Below the pieces are notes generated by a model that was not told where the DNA came from, ran no database searches, and worked only from the letters and a program-made list of their open reading frames with translations. Both the position numbers and the translations under genes were made by a program. This document shows positions 15,445 to 23,098 of a stretch of DNA of 35,362 bases, in pieces (the first letter of the stretch is position 1; each line of letters opens with the position of its first letter). This stretch comes from Clostridiales bacterium. GTDB taxonomy: Bacteria; Bacillota; Clostridia; Christensenellales; CAG-138. The stretch lies in contig SFNQ01000023.1 of NCBI GenBank assembly GCA_004554165.1, positions 1-35,362 on the forward strand. Direction: 5' to 3'.

Positions 15445-15555
15445 CGCCCTCTGTAAAAAACAGAGCGCCACGGGGCAAAATAAAGCGCTCCCTCTCCGCC
15501 CTGCATGGGAGCGCGGACGGTAAAGCCTTCAAAAGAAAGCGGCTCCCCTGCTTTC

Positions 15556-15584
15556 TTTACTTTCCCCCAGTTGCGTGGTACAAT
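15556..15584 (+). promoter_or_regulatory. Promoter of the small membrane protein and lgt
   Basis: -35 TTTACT (15556-15561), 17-bp spacer ending TGG, -10 TACAAT (15579-15584). The leader to the ATG at 15694 is about 100 nt. Confidence 0.6.
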
Positions 15585-15693
15585 GCTCTTGGCGCCGCGG
15601 CATCCCTGGCTTTTTCAGCCCAAGGCAAAGCGGATAAGAAGATTTTTCCGCCCGGCGGCCAGTGACCATGATTTTCAGGAGGTATCTGCGTTC

Positions 15694-16080
15694 ATGGAAT
15701 CGAATCAGAATTCCGCGGTAAACCGCCCCGTTCTCTCGCCTGAGGAGGAGTTTCATAGAAAAGAAGCCTCTTCCTCCATGGTGCTCGGCATCATTGGCGA
15801 TGTACTCATTTGGTATCCCGTGCTTGGCATTGCGGGATTGGTGCTCTCCATCATAGCCCTCGTTAAGTCCAACCGCAACCGCCAGTATGCCTTTTCCCAT
15901 GGTGTGCGTGAGCATGGCATGAATGTGGCCGGCAGGTGGTGTGGTATTGGCGGCATCATTGCCGGGGCAATCATGCTGCTGCTCTACCTTGCAGCCATTG
16001 CGCTCATGGTCCTTGCCTATGTGGGTTTTGCCCGGAATACCGGATTTTTTGATGTGTTTTCCACCTCGGTCCTTCATTGA
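15694..16080 (+). CDS. Small two-helix membrane protein, DUF4190-like
   Basis: 128 residues. A polar N-terminus (about 1-30) is followed by two hydrophobic hairpins: about 33-56 (LGIIGDVLIWYPVLGIAGLVLSI) and about 84-113, separated by a basic loop (KSNRNRQYAFSHGVREHG). The VLGIxGLVLSIIALVKS pattern with a following WCGIGGIIAGAI resembles DUF4190 proteins. No catalytic residues are visible. Start ATG 15694 has AGGAGG 11 bases upstream; the longer frame upstream is not conserved-looking. It is only 9 bp before lgt, so cotranscription is likely. Function unknown. Confidence 0.75.
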   Translation: MESNQNSAVNRPVLSPEEEFHRKEASSSMVLGIIGDVLIWYPVLGIAGLVLSIIALVKSNRNRQYAFSHGVREHGMNVAGRWCGIGGIIAGAIMLLLYLAAIALMVLAYVGFARNTGFFDVFSTSVLH

Positions 16081-16089
16081 GGTTTCATT

Positions 16090-16995
16090 ATGCATCCTAC
16101 GTTTGAAATTTTCGGTCTGACGCTGCCGGCCTTCGGCATCATGATGATGCTTGGCCTTGTTTCAGCTTTTGTTCTTATGTACTTTTTGCGCCGCCACATT
16201 GCCATCACCGAAGACGATTTTCTCTCCGCCGCCATCTGGGCCATCCTTTGCGGCATGCTCGGCAGCAAGCTCCTGTACTGGATCGTCGAACTGGATCAGG
16301 TAATCGCGGACCCCTCCTTTCTGATCAGAACGCTGACTGCTGGCTTTGTGTTCTACGGAGCGGTATTCGGCGGTATCCTCGGAATTTCGATTTTCTGCCT
16401 GCGCAAAAAGCAGCCCATTCTCCAATATGTGGATCTGTTTGCTCCGGCCATCGTTATCGGTCAGGCCTTTGGCCGGATCGGCTGTTTTCTTGCCGGCTGT
16501 TGCTATGGCGCGCCGAGCGACAGTTCGCTTGCTGTTTGCTACCCGGCAGGCGTCGGCTCTGCCGCGCCCGCAGGTGTTCCCCTGCTGCCGACGCAATTGT
16601 TTGAAAGCGCGTTCTGCTTTGTTCTCGCATTCGCTCTTTGCGCAATCTTCCGCAGGCAAAAGCGGCTTGGTACCACCACGGGCTGTTATTTCATTCTTTA
16701 TGGAATCTGGCGCTTTATTATTGAGTTTTTCCGCAGCGACGACCGCGGCGCAGTCGGCGGCCTTTCCACCTCGCAGTTTATCGGCATTTTTATCGTGCTG
16801 GCAGGTCTCGTCCTCCTGTGGCTCATAAAGAAAGAGAAAACACCCCTGCACCCATGCCAGCTGACGAAAGCCGAAGAATCGACTCATTCGGATGAGGCTG
16901 CAAAGCCTCTGAAAACAACCGGGATAACGGAAGAAGCAGCTTCGCAGAAGGACTCTTCTGAAGAAACGGAACCATCCGAACCGGAGAAAAAATAG
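16090..16995 (+). CDS. lgt: Prolipoprotein diacylglyceryl transferase Lgt
   Basis: 301-residue polytopic membrane enzyme that transfers the diacylglyceryl group of phosphatidylglycerol to the lipobox cysteine of prelipoproteins, the first step of lipoprotein maturation. Diagnostic segments are FVFYGAVFGG (about 87-95) and the signature FGRIGCFLAGCCYG (127-140) with its conserved arginine, then YGIWRFIIEFFRSDDRG near the end. The His of the E. coli HGG motif is Tyr, a change common in clostridial homologs. About 45 residues after the last membrane helix form a Lys/Glu/Ser/Thr-rich tail not found in minimal Lgt. The substrate class is represented in the window by the lipoprotein at 19119-19784. 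Convergent with parB. Confidence 0.95.
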   Translation: MHPTFEIFGLTLPAFGIMMMLGLVSAFVLMYFLRRHIAITEDDFLSAAIWAILCGMLGSKLLYWIVELDQVIADPSFLIRTLTAGFVFYGAVFGGILGISIFCLRKKQPILQYVDLFAPAIVIGQAFGRIGCFLAGCCYGAPSDSSLAVCYPAGVGSAAPAGVPLLPTQLFESAFCFVLAFALCAIFRRQKRLGTTTGCYFILYGIWRFIIEFFRSDDRGAVGGLSTSQFIGIFIVLAGLVLLWLIKKEKTPLHPCQLTKAEESTHSDEAAKPLKTTGITEEAASQKDSSEETEPSEPEKK

Positions 16996-17011
16996 GTTTT
17001 TCTGTAGTAGC

Positions 17012-17047
17012 GGAAGGGTGATGTTTCACGTGAAACATCACCCTTCC
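17012..17047. other. parS: parS site 1, embedded in a 36-bp perfect palindrome
   Basis: The 16-bp parS consensus TGTTTCACGTGAAACA occupies 17022-17037 without mismatch. The symmetry extends perfectly by GGAAGGGTGA on the left and its complement on the right. It lies between the convergent lgt and parB stops, where the stem could also slow transcription; neither side has a good T-tract. Confidence 0.97.
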
Positions 17048-17154
17048 TCTGTTAAAAAATTTCCTCATGGTTTAAAACTCTTCATTTTTTTACGCTGTAT
17101 GTTAAAGAAATCCTTGCCTGATCTCTATCTTCTGAAAGAAAAGAATGTTCGCAA

Positions 17155-18018
17155 TTATCTATCCTTCACAATACTCTCGTAAATGTGCTGCAAATCCGAA
17201 GCGGAGTAATACTCAATAGTAATTTTCCCCTTTCCCTCGGTGCCGGAAATCTTTACCTTTGTTCCGAGGCGCTGGCGGAAACAATCCTCAATGTTGCTAA
17301 GCTCTGAGGATAAAGCGATGGCCTCTTTCCTCTGTTTCGGCCTGTCTGCCATAAGGTTTTTGACCCGACTCTCCAGCGCGCGCACGGAATACCCAAGCCG
17401 TACACATTCCTCGGCCAGTTTTTCCTGCATTTTCCTGTCCTGTACGCCTGCCAGCGCGCGGCCGTGTCCCGCAGAAAGCGTACCGTCGCGCACCAGCGAG
17501 AGCACCGGCTCAGGCAGCTGTAAAAGCCGCAGCGCGTTTGCAACCGCGGGTCTGCTCTTGCCAATTCGCTCGGAAACCTCTTCCTGCGTCATGTCATGCT
17601 GCTGCATCAAAAAACGAATGGCCGCCGCTTCTTCAATCGGGTTCAAGTCCTCGCGCTGAATGTTTTCAATGAGCGAAACCTCATGCATCTTCGCATCGTC
17701 ATAATCCACAACCAGCACCGGCACAGTGGACAGCTTCGCCATTCGCGCCGCGCGAAAACGCCGCTCACCCGCAACGATCAAATAGCGTCCGTTCTGTTCC
17801 TTGACGATCAGCGGCTGCACAATGCCATGGGTCGCAATCGAGGCGGCCAGCTCCTTGAGCGCCTCCTCCTCAAACTGCTTGCGCGGCTGCTGAGCGTTTG
17901 TGTCAATGCTGCGAACATCCACTTCAAGCACAGAGGACCGCTGCTCCGACGCTGTCTCCACATAGGGATCCAAAAGCGCGTCCAAACCCCTTCCAAGTCC
18001 GCGTTTTTTGCCAGCCAT
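17155..18018 (-). CDS. parB: Chromosome-partitioning protein ParB (Spo0J)
   Basis: 287 residues. The N-terminal CTPase/clamp domain contains QPRKQFEEEALKELAASI, the arginine-rich GERRFRAARMA and ENIQREDLNPIEEA. A central helix-turn-helix (MTQEEVSERIGKSRPAVANALRLLQLP) recognises parS, and the C-terminal dimerisation segment ends IEYYSASDLQHIYESI. ParB loads at parS, slides as a CTP-dependent clamp and recruits SMC; in spore formers Spo0J also acts through Soj on DnaA and Spo0A signalling. It starts 1 base after the parA stop, with AAGGAGG supplied by the end of parA, so translation is coupled. Two parS sites flank the operon. Confidence 0.97.
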   Translation of the reverse strand: MAGKKRGLGRGLDALLDPYVETASEQRSSVLEVDVRSIDTNAQQPRKQFEEEALKELAASIATHGIVQPLIVKEQNGRYLIVAGERRFRAARMAKLSTVPVLVVDYDDAKMHEVSLIENIQREDLNPIEEAAAIRFLMQQHDMTQEEVSERIGKSRPAVANALRLLQLPEPVLSLVRDGTLSAGHGRALAGVQDRKMQEKLAEECVRLGYSVRALESRVKNLMADRPKQRKEAIALSSELSNIEDCFRQRLGTKVKISGTEGKGKITIEYYSASDLQHIYESIVKDR

Positions 18019-18019
18019 A

Positions 18020-18787
18020 TCACTTGCCCTCCTTATCCATCAGTTCGTTTGCAAGCGCCCGGTACGCCACCGCGCCCGTGCTGTTGCCCGCATACTGCGT
18101 AATCGGCAAACCGAAGGAAGGCGCTTCTCCAAGGCGTACACTGCGGGGTATGATCGTCTCATACACCTTGTTCCGGAAAAACTTTTTCACCTCCTCCACC
18201 ACCTGCACGGAAAGATTTGTCCGTGAATCATACATTGTCAGAACGACTCCCTCCACATCCAGCTGCGGATTCAGGTTTTTGCGCACCAGCTTGACGGTGT
18301 TCATCAACTGTGACAAGCCTTCCAGCGCAAAAAATTCGCACTGAATCGGCACAAGCAGCGTATCCGCAGCGTTCAAAGCATTGAGCGTCAAAAGCCCGAG
18401 AGAAGGAGGACAGTCGATAAAGATATAATCGTAATCGCCGCGCACGGTATCCAATGCTCTCTTTAAAACCTGTTCCCGCGCCATCATACCCACCAGCTCG
18501 ATCTCAGCGCCCGCGAGCCCGATGTGCGAAGGCAGGATGCGCAGCGTATCGATCATCGTCGGCAGCGCAGCCTCCGACACCGGCACCTCATTGATCATAA
18601 TATCATAGGTGGAATGCATCGCAGCATTTTTATCCACACCCAGCCCGCTGGTGGAATTTCCCTGCGGATCGGCATCAATGAGAAGTACGCGCTTGCCCGT
18701 TTCCGCAACGCAGGCGGACAGGTTCACGGCTGTGGTGGTCTTCCCCACGCCGCCTTTCTGGTTTGCGATAGCAATAATCTTTGCCAT
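18020..18787 (-). CDS. parA: Chromosome-partitioning ATPase ParA (Soj)
   Basis: 255-residue deviant Walker ATPase. The P-loop KGGVGKTTTAVNL is at residues 11-23, LLIDADPQGNSTSGLG gives the switch region, and YDYIFIDCPPSLGLLTLNA gives the Walker B region. It hydrolyses ATP in response to ParB and regulates DnaA activity at the origin in Bacillus. The start ATG 18785-18787 has GGAGG directly upstream; an in-frame ATG further upstream would translate the parS site and is rejected. Expression is predicted from the consensus promoter at 18815-18844, whose spacer is the second parS, suggesting repression by ParB. Confidence 0.97.
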   Translation of the reverse strand: MAKIIAIANQKGGVGKTTTAVNLSACVAETGKRVLLIDADPQGNSTSGLGVDKNAAMHSTYDIMINEVPVSEAALPTMIDTLRILPSHIGLAGAEIELVGMMAREQVLKRALDTVRGDYDYIFIDCPPSLGLLTLNALNAADTLLVPIQCEFFALEGLSQLMNTVKLVRKNLNPQLDVEGVVLTMYDSRTNLSVQVVEEVKKFFRNKVYETIIPRSVRLGEAPSFGLPITQYAGNSTGAVAYRALANELMDKEGK

Positions 18788-18814
18788 AATTTCCTCCATG
18801 CTGTTGTCAGGAGT

Positions 18815-18844
18815 ATTATAGTGTTTCACGTGAAACACTGTCAA
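18815..18844 (-). promoter_or_regulatory. parAB promoter with parS as its spacer
   Basis: On the minus strand: -35 TTGACA (18839-18844) and -10 TATAAT (18815-18820), both perfect hexamers, separated by 18 bp that contain the whole parS core. Confidence 0.85.
18820..18839. other. parS: parS site 2
   Basis: The perfect 16-bp parS core lies at 18822-18837, within 20 bp of perfect symmetry. It lies entirely between the promoter hexamers of parAB. Confidence 0.97.
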
Positions 18845-18895
18845 CTTTCTTCTCTGTCATACTCCCGATGAAAAAACGGATAACGACAGTTAAAA

Positions 18896-18934
18896 CGGAA
18901 AACAACAATGCGGGAGCAGAGAAAACTCCCGCAT
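18896..18934 (-). terminator. Terminator of dnaA-dnaN-lipoprotein operon
   Basis: On the minus strand ATGCGGGAG (18926-18934) pairs with CTCCCGCAT (18908-18916), followed by TGTTGTTTT. It separates the lipoprotein gene from parAB. The stretch 18935-19118 shows nothing else I can support. Confidence 0.7.
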
Positions 18935-19118
18935 CATTTACGAAACGGTTCAAAAAGATGCCTTGGATACATTGCCGTTTACGACAGACGCTACAAAACA
19001 AGGCAATGGAAGTAAAGCGCTTTTAAAAAGAAATCGCTGCCTTCTAAAATCCATCGCAACAATGCGCGTCCGCAGCGTCTCAGAACGGAACCGGCGCCGC
19101 ATCGTCCGGCACATAAAA

Positions 19119-19784
19119 CTAATTCACATAATAATCAAAGCTGACCTCATTCGGTGCAATGTGGTACACAAACTGCCCGCAAAGCTCGCGGCTCTCCGCG
19201 CCGGACTGGGAGGAAGCAACAGCGGAGGCATAAGTCATATCAAGCTGAGAAAGCAGACTCTGCCAAGCGCCTTCCGTCACCCCACCGATGGCCGCAAAGC
19301 AGAATTCATCCCGAAAATAATCATACAGTTTTTCAAGCTCCGCCCCGTTACTATCCTTCTTGGAAAGATCCACCTTACAGCTGACGGAGTTGACCCTGTT
19401 CGTATCATAATTCATCAAAACGGAGCCGATCGCCTTTGTTTCATCCAAGGAATCTTCCTCCGGTATAATGTAAAACACGGTCTGCCCGTTATATTCCACA
19501 TTCAGCACGGAAAACCCTTCCCATCCGTCCACATCCTCCATGAGAACGGCGTCAACGTCCGCATCGCTGATAATCAAACCCTCCAGAACCTGGAAATCCT
19601 TTTCCGGCGCCGGCGTCGCATCGGTGGTCTCGATCATCACGACAGGCTCGGGCGTTACACTGGGCGCAGCGGTGGGACTTACAGCAGCAACTTCTGCACC
19701 TTCAACCGTCGCTTCGTTCTGGCAGGCGGCAAGTGACAGGATCAGCAGCGTCGAAATCAACAGAATAAACAGGCGTTTTTTCAT
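19119..19784 (-). CDS. Putative lipoprotein, DUF4358-like
   Basis: 221 residues. An N-terminal type II signal peptide (KKR, hydrophobic core, lipobox LAAC with Cys21) predicts lipidation by Lgt and anchoring to the outer face of the membrane. A Thr/Pro/Ala/Val-rich linker (about 30-60) precedes a folded domain resembling DUF4358 proteins of clostridia. No catalytic motif is recognised. AAGGAG lies 10 bases before the ATG. It follows dnaN by only 21 bp, so it appears to belong to the dnaA-dnaN transcription unit, where recF would normally be found. Function unknown. Confidence 0.8.
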   Translation of the reverse strand: MKKRLFILLISTLLILSLAACQNEATVEGAEVAAVSPTAAPSVTPEPVVMIETTDATPAPEKDFQVLEGLIISDADVDAVLMEDVDGWEGFSVLNVEYNGQTVFYIIPEEDSLDETKAIGSVLMNYDTNRVNSVSCKVDLSKKDSNGAELEKLYDYFRDEFCFAAIGGVTEGAWQSLLSQLDMTYASAVASSQSGAESRELCGQFVYHIAPNEVSFDYYVN

Positions 19785-19805
19785 GGATATTTCACTCCTT
19801 TTTCA

Positions 19806-20906
19806 TCAAAACTGAGAATAAATGCGCACCGGGACGATCAGATAATAATACGAATCACCCTGTACCGGCCGCACAACGCAGGGACTGATGCTCGTAAGCA
19901 GGTCAAGATAAACCGTTTCATCCGGAATATTCTTCAGCACGTTCAGGCAGTATTTCGGGTTGAAAGCAATCTCCATATCCTCTCCGATGATCTGAACGTC
20001 CATCTCCTCATCGATTTTTCCAACAAAGCTGTTGGCGGTGATGGTCAGCTTTCCGTCATGAAACTGCATGACGATATTATTGTTGCCCTCGCGCGCCATG
20101 AGCTGCGCCCGGTCAATGCTGCAAATCAGCTCGTCGCGGTTGACAAGCACACGCGACACATACTCCTTCGGCAAAATCTGCTGATACTTGATATAATCGC
20201 CGTCAAGCAGCCGCGCTGTCAGGCAGGTATGCCCGAGATCCACCTTAACATGCGTTCTGGTAAAGGTAAGCTGGACTTCCTGATCCGTTTCGTCCATCAT
20301 GCGCGCAATCTCCAGCAGGGATTTGCCCGGCACGACCATGGAACGCTCCTTCACCGGCTCGGACAAAGGAACCCTGCGCATGGCAAACTGATATGCATCC
20401 GTTGCCACCGCGGTAATGCACTGGCCCAGCTCCAGCAGCACGCCCGTGAGAATGGGTTTGCTGTCATCCTGGGCAGTGGCGAACACGGTTTGCAAAATCA
20501 TGTCGCGGCAGGCCTCGCGGGAAAGGCTGACCGTAAAAACCTCTCCCTCGAAACGCATCTCGGGAAACTCCTCAAAATCAAGGCCCTGAATACTCGTATT
20601 GACCCTTCCGCAGGAAATGTCCACCTGTTTTCCGGAAACCCGGAATTCAGCAGGCGCGTCCGGCAGCTTGCGCACAATTTCGCAGAACAGCTTGCCCGGC
20701 ACAATCGCCTGCCCCTCCTCCTCCACCGTCGCCGGAAGGATACATTCCTTTTGCAGCATCAGGTCGGAGCACTTGAGATGCAGTCCGTCCTTCCTTGCAT
20801 CGATGAAGATGCCTTCCAGGCTTGGCATGGTTGTGCGCACGGGCAGCGCCTTGATGACCGACAGAACACCTGCCGTCATTTCCTTGGAATCCATCAGAAA
20901 TCGCAT
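19806..20906 (-). CDS. dnaN: DNA polymerase III sliding clamp (beta subunit)
   Basis: 366 residues, the standard length. Three topologically similar clamp domains form a dimeric ring that tethers the replicative polymerase. Visible segments include LPSLEGIFIDA, the FVGKIDEEMDV region, AFNPKYCLNVLKNIPDETVYL near the C-terminus, and the end YYYLIVPVRIYSQF, which carries the hydrophobic cleft for clamp-binding peptides. GGAAAGGGTG precedes the ATG. It lies downstream of dnaA on the same strand, separated by a 408-bp gap rich in DnaA-box-like sequences. Confidence 0.97.
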   Translation of the reverse strand: MRFLMDSKEMTAGVLSVIKALPVRTTMPSLEGIFIDARKDGLHLKCSDLMLQKECILPATVEEEGQAIVPGKLFCEIVRKLPDAPAEFRVSGKQVDISCGRVNTSIQGLDFEEFPEMRFEGEVFTVSLSREACRDMILQTVFATAQDDSKPILTGVLLELGQCITAVATDAYQFAMRRVPLSEPVKERSMVVPGKSLLEIARMMDETDQEVQLTFTRTHVKVDLGHTCLTARLLDGDYIKYQQILPKEYVSRVLVNRDELICSIDRAQLMAREGNNNIVMQFHDGKLTITANSFVGKIDEEMDVQIIGEDMEIAFNPKYCLNVLKNIPDETVYLDLLTSISPCVVRPVQGDSYYYLIVPVRIYSQF

Positions 20907-21011
20907 TCACGTCACCCTTTCCTTGCGTCATTCTTTCCACACGCGCGCCCTGTAAGAGCGTGTATTGTCCCTTAATGGAAAAAGGGGTAGCAGTCGTAGT
21001 AAAGTGGGCTG

Positions 21012-21168
21012 TGTGGAAAAGCCCGGTTTTGCCCAAAGTCCTGCAAAAAATACTGTGGGAAACGCTGTGGGACGGCTGTGGACAGGCCGGCTGTTTTTCC
21101 ACGCTGTCACAAGTGTACACGCTTTCCACAAATCATCCACAGTGGCTGTCCACAGAAACGGTGGATAA
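21012..21168. other. oriC: Candidate oriC region: DnaA-box-like cluster between dnaA and dnaN
   Basis: Sites near the consensus TTATCCACA or its complement TGTGGATAA: TGTGGAAAA (21012-21020), TGTGGGAAA (21054), TGTGGACAG (21077), TTTTCCACG (21095), CTTTCCACA (21122), TCATCCACA (21133-21141), CTGTCCACA (21146) and GGTGGATAA (21160-21168). Three have one mismatch and the others two; none is perfect. The gap 20907-21314 has no gene. The region upstream of dnaA has no box with fewer than two mismatches, so this gap is the better origin candidate near dnaA. Confidence 0.65.
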
Positions 21169-21180
21169 AATTGCTTCCCT

Positions 21181-21231
21181 GTTCTTTTTCGGAAAGAAAA
21201 GAACCAGAGGAACTTTGCATGGCGGCGGGCT
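21181..21231. repeat. Dispersed AAAGAAAAGAACC repeat, copy 1
   Basis: GTTCTTTT pairs with AAAAGAAC around a short loop, followed by CAGAGGAACTT and ATGGCGGC. The same order of blocks occurs twice at the right end of the window (35109-35362). Confidence 0.65.
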
Positions 21232-21314
21232 AAGTCTGCTCTTTTTCCAGCGGACTGTGCTTTGCCGGCCTTGTTTCTTTATGCCCGATCCTCTTTCCGG
21301 TAAAGAAAAGCAGG

Positions 21315-22625
21315 TCATTTCATGCGCTTTTTGATATCCTCGATCACGGAGGCGAAGGTCGGGTCGTCGGAAATCATGTCGCCGATCTTCTTACAGGCGT
21401 TGATTGCCGTGGTGTGATCGTTGCGATCAAAGAGCACGCTGATGCGCTTGTAGGGGAGGCCCAGCATGCTGTGGCAGAGATACATGGCAATCTGCCGTGG
21501 CATGACGATCTGCCGGTCCCGGCGCTGGGAGTTCAGGCTGTCCGCAGAGATGGAATAGAACTCTGCAACCGTCTCGCGGATCACCTGCGGCGTAATGTCC
21601 CTCTGGCGCACCTCGGGCAAAAGGTCCTTCAGCGCTTCCGCCGTAATCGCCAGAGTCAGCGGCTGGCGGCGCAGGCGGGAGAAAGCAACCACGCGGGTCA
21701 AGCAGCCTTCCAGCTCACGGATGTTGGAATGCACATGGTCTGCAATGAACTGGATAATGTCGTCGCCCACATCGATATTGTCAATGCGCGCGCGGTTGCG
21801 AAGAATCGCAATCCTCGTCTCCACATCCGGCGGCTGTATATCCGCAATCAGGCCCCACTCAAAGCGGGAGCAGAGTCGTTCCTCCAGCTTGGCGATCTCC
21901 TTGGGCGGCCGGTCCGAACTGATGACGATCTGCTTGTTGGCATTGTGCAGCGTGTTAAAGGTATTGAAAAACTCCTCCTGGGTGGCCTGACTCTTGCTGA
22001 TAAACTGCACGTCGTCGATCATCAGAATGTCCACGTTGCGGAATCGTCTGCGAAACTCCAGGCGCTTGTCCTGCTGAATGGCGTTGATAAGCTCGTTGGT
22101 GAAGGTTTCGCTGGTAACGTACATGACGGAGGCGTTTTTATTGTTCTCCTTCACATAGTGGCCGATGGCATGCATCAAATGGGTTTTGCCAAGGCCCACG
22201 CCGCCGTAGATAAACAGCGGGTTATAGGCTGTGCCGGGGTTCTGCGCCACGGCTTGAGCGGCAGCATGCGGAAAGTGGTTCGAGGAACCGACCACAAAGC
22301 TGTCAAAGGTATATTTCGGATTCAGCGCATAGACGTCGATGGGCTCGCTGTCCTCGGGACTGATGTATTTATCCCTGTCCTCCGGAAGTACCAGCAGCAC
22401 GTTTTCCACGCCGGGATCAGCCTTTCGCGCAGAATCCACCAGATAGTCAAAATAGAAATCGCTCAGGGTTTTGAGAATATCGCGGCTCGGTATCTCCAGG
22501 ACGAAAATGCCGTTTTTGATCACAAGCGGCTCGATCACATCGATCCAGGCATGGAAACTCAGGCCGGTCATCTGTGGACGGATGTTTTCCCGCGTTTTGG
22601 TCCACACCTCTGTCAAATGATCCAT
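21315..22625 (-). CDS. dnaA: Chromosomal replication initiator DnaA
   Basis: 436-residue AAA+ initiator. Domain I (about 1-80) is followed by a short linker. Domain III starts at LNPKYTFDSFVVG (about 101) with Walker A GGVGLGKTH (141-149) and Walker B VDILMIDDVQFI, then sensor regions including SDRPPKEI. Domain IV ends with the DNA-binding signature (DRNDHTTAINACKKIG). ATP-DnaA binds DnaA boxes to open oriC. GGGGAGG lies 9 bases before the ATG, and a near-consensus promoter lies 30-58 bp upstream. The usual neighbour rpmH is not found upstream in this window, and recF/gyrB do not follow dnaN. Confidence 0.98.
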   Translation of the reverse strand: MDHLTEVWTKTRENIRPQMTGLSFHAWIDVIEPLVIKNGIFVLEIPSRDILKTLSDFYFDYLVDSARKADPGVENVLLVLPEDRDKYISPEDSEPIDVYALNPKYTFDSFVVGSSNHFPHAAAQAVAQNPGTAYNPLFIYGGVGLGKTHLMHAIGHYVKENNKNASVMYVTSETFTNELINAIQQDKRLEFRRRFRNVDILMIDDVQFISKSQATQEEFFNTFNTLHNANKQIVISSDRPPKEIAKLEERLCSRFEWGLIADIQPPDVETRIAILRNRARIDNIDVGDDIIQFIADHVHSNIRELEGCLTRVVAFSRLRRQPLTLAITAEALKDLLPEVRQRDITPQVIRETVAEFYSISADSLNSQRRDRQIVMPRQIAMYLCHSMLGLPYKRISVLFDRNDHTTAINACKKIGDMISDDPTFASVIEDIKKRMK

Positions 22626-22654
22626 GTGCGTCTACCTCCCCATTACATCTATCT

Positions 22655-22683
22655 ATCATAACAAATCCGGATATTTTTCGCAA
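22655..22683 (-). promoter_or_regulatory. dnaA promoter
   Basis: On the minus strand: -35 TTGCGA (22678-22683), 17-bp spacer, -10 TATGAT (22655-22660). No DnaA box overlaps it. Confidence 0.7.
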
Positions 22684-22983
22684 GCAATCGCTCGGGACAG
22701 GAAAAATATGGAAATCATTTGAAAGGTGCAGAGATAACTCCTTTTCCCATAAGGAAAAGAAGCAGAAAAAGCGGGCATGAAAGCGGTAAAACCCATGTTC
22801 CGGAAAAGACCGTCACACATGCCCCTTCTCCGCTTGCTTTCACTCCAGAAAGAAGAAGCAAAGGCACACCGGAGGATGGCGCAAAAAACGGACTTTTCCG
22901 CAAAAACGGCGCCGCACATTCCGTCACAATCGTTTACCGGCTGATTGCTGGCCGGAAAGAGAAACAGCCCGTTCCTATTTTAC

Positions 22984-23018
22984 AACAGAATGTCGCAAAA
23001 CGCCGTAAACATTCTGTT
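22984..23018. repeat. 10-bp inverted repeat upstream of the hydrolase operon
   Basis: AACAGAATGT (22984-22993) and its exact complement (23009-23018), separated by 15 bases. It sits 30 bp before the predicted -35 and could be an operator or a hairpin. The remainder of the 473-bp gap between dnaA and the hydrolase shows no gene I can support. Confidence 0.6.
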
Positions 23019-23047
23019 ACAATGGTGTGTTCCAATTGCAAAAGAAA

Positions 23048-23076
23048 TTGACCCGTTGTAAAATATAAATTGTAAG
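23048..23076 (+). promoter_or_regulatory. Probable promoter of the hydrolase-signal peptidase operon
   Basis: -35 TTGACC (23048-23053), 17-bp AT-rich spacer, -10 TGTAAG (23071-23076). The -10 is weak. Confidence 0.45.
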
Positions 23077-23098
23077 TTTATGATCGGGGGCAGAGCGC

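Noticed and set aside
22719..23051. Plus-strand open frame upstream of the hydrolase, considered as rpmH or a novel gene
   Set aside because: The sequence does not resemble ribosomal protein L34, has no clear ribosome-binding site and contains the inverted repeat and promoter region.
22640..23090. Replication origin upstream of dnaA
   Set aside because: No DnaA box with fewer than two mismatches was found there, in contrast to the dnaA-dnaN gap and the cluster near cwlD.
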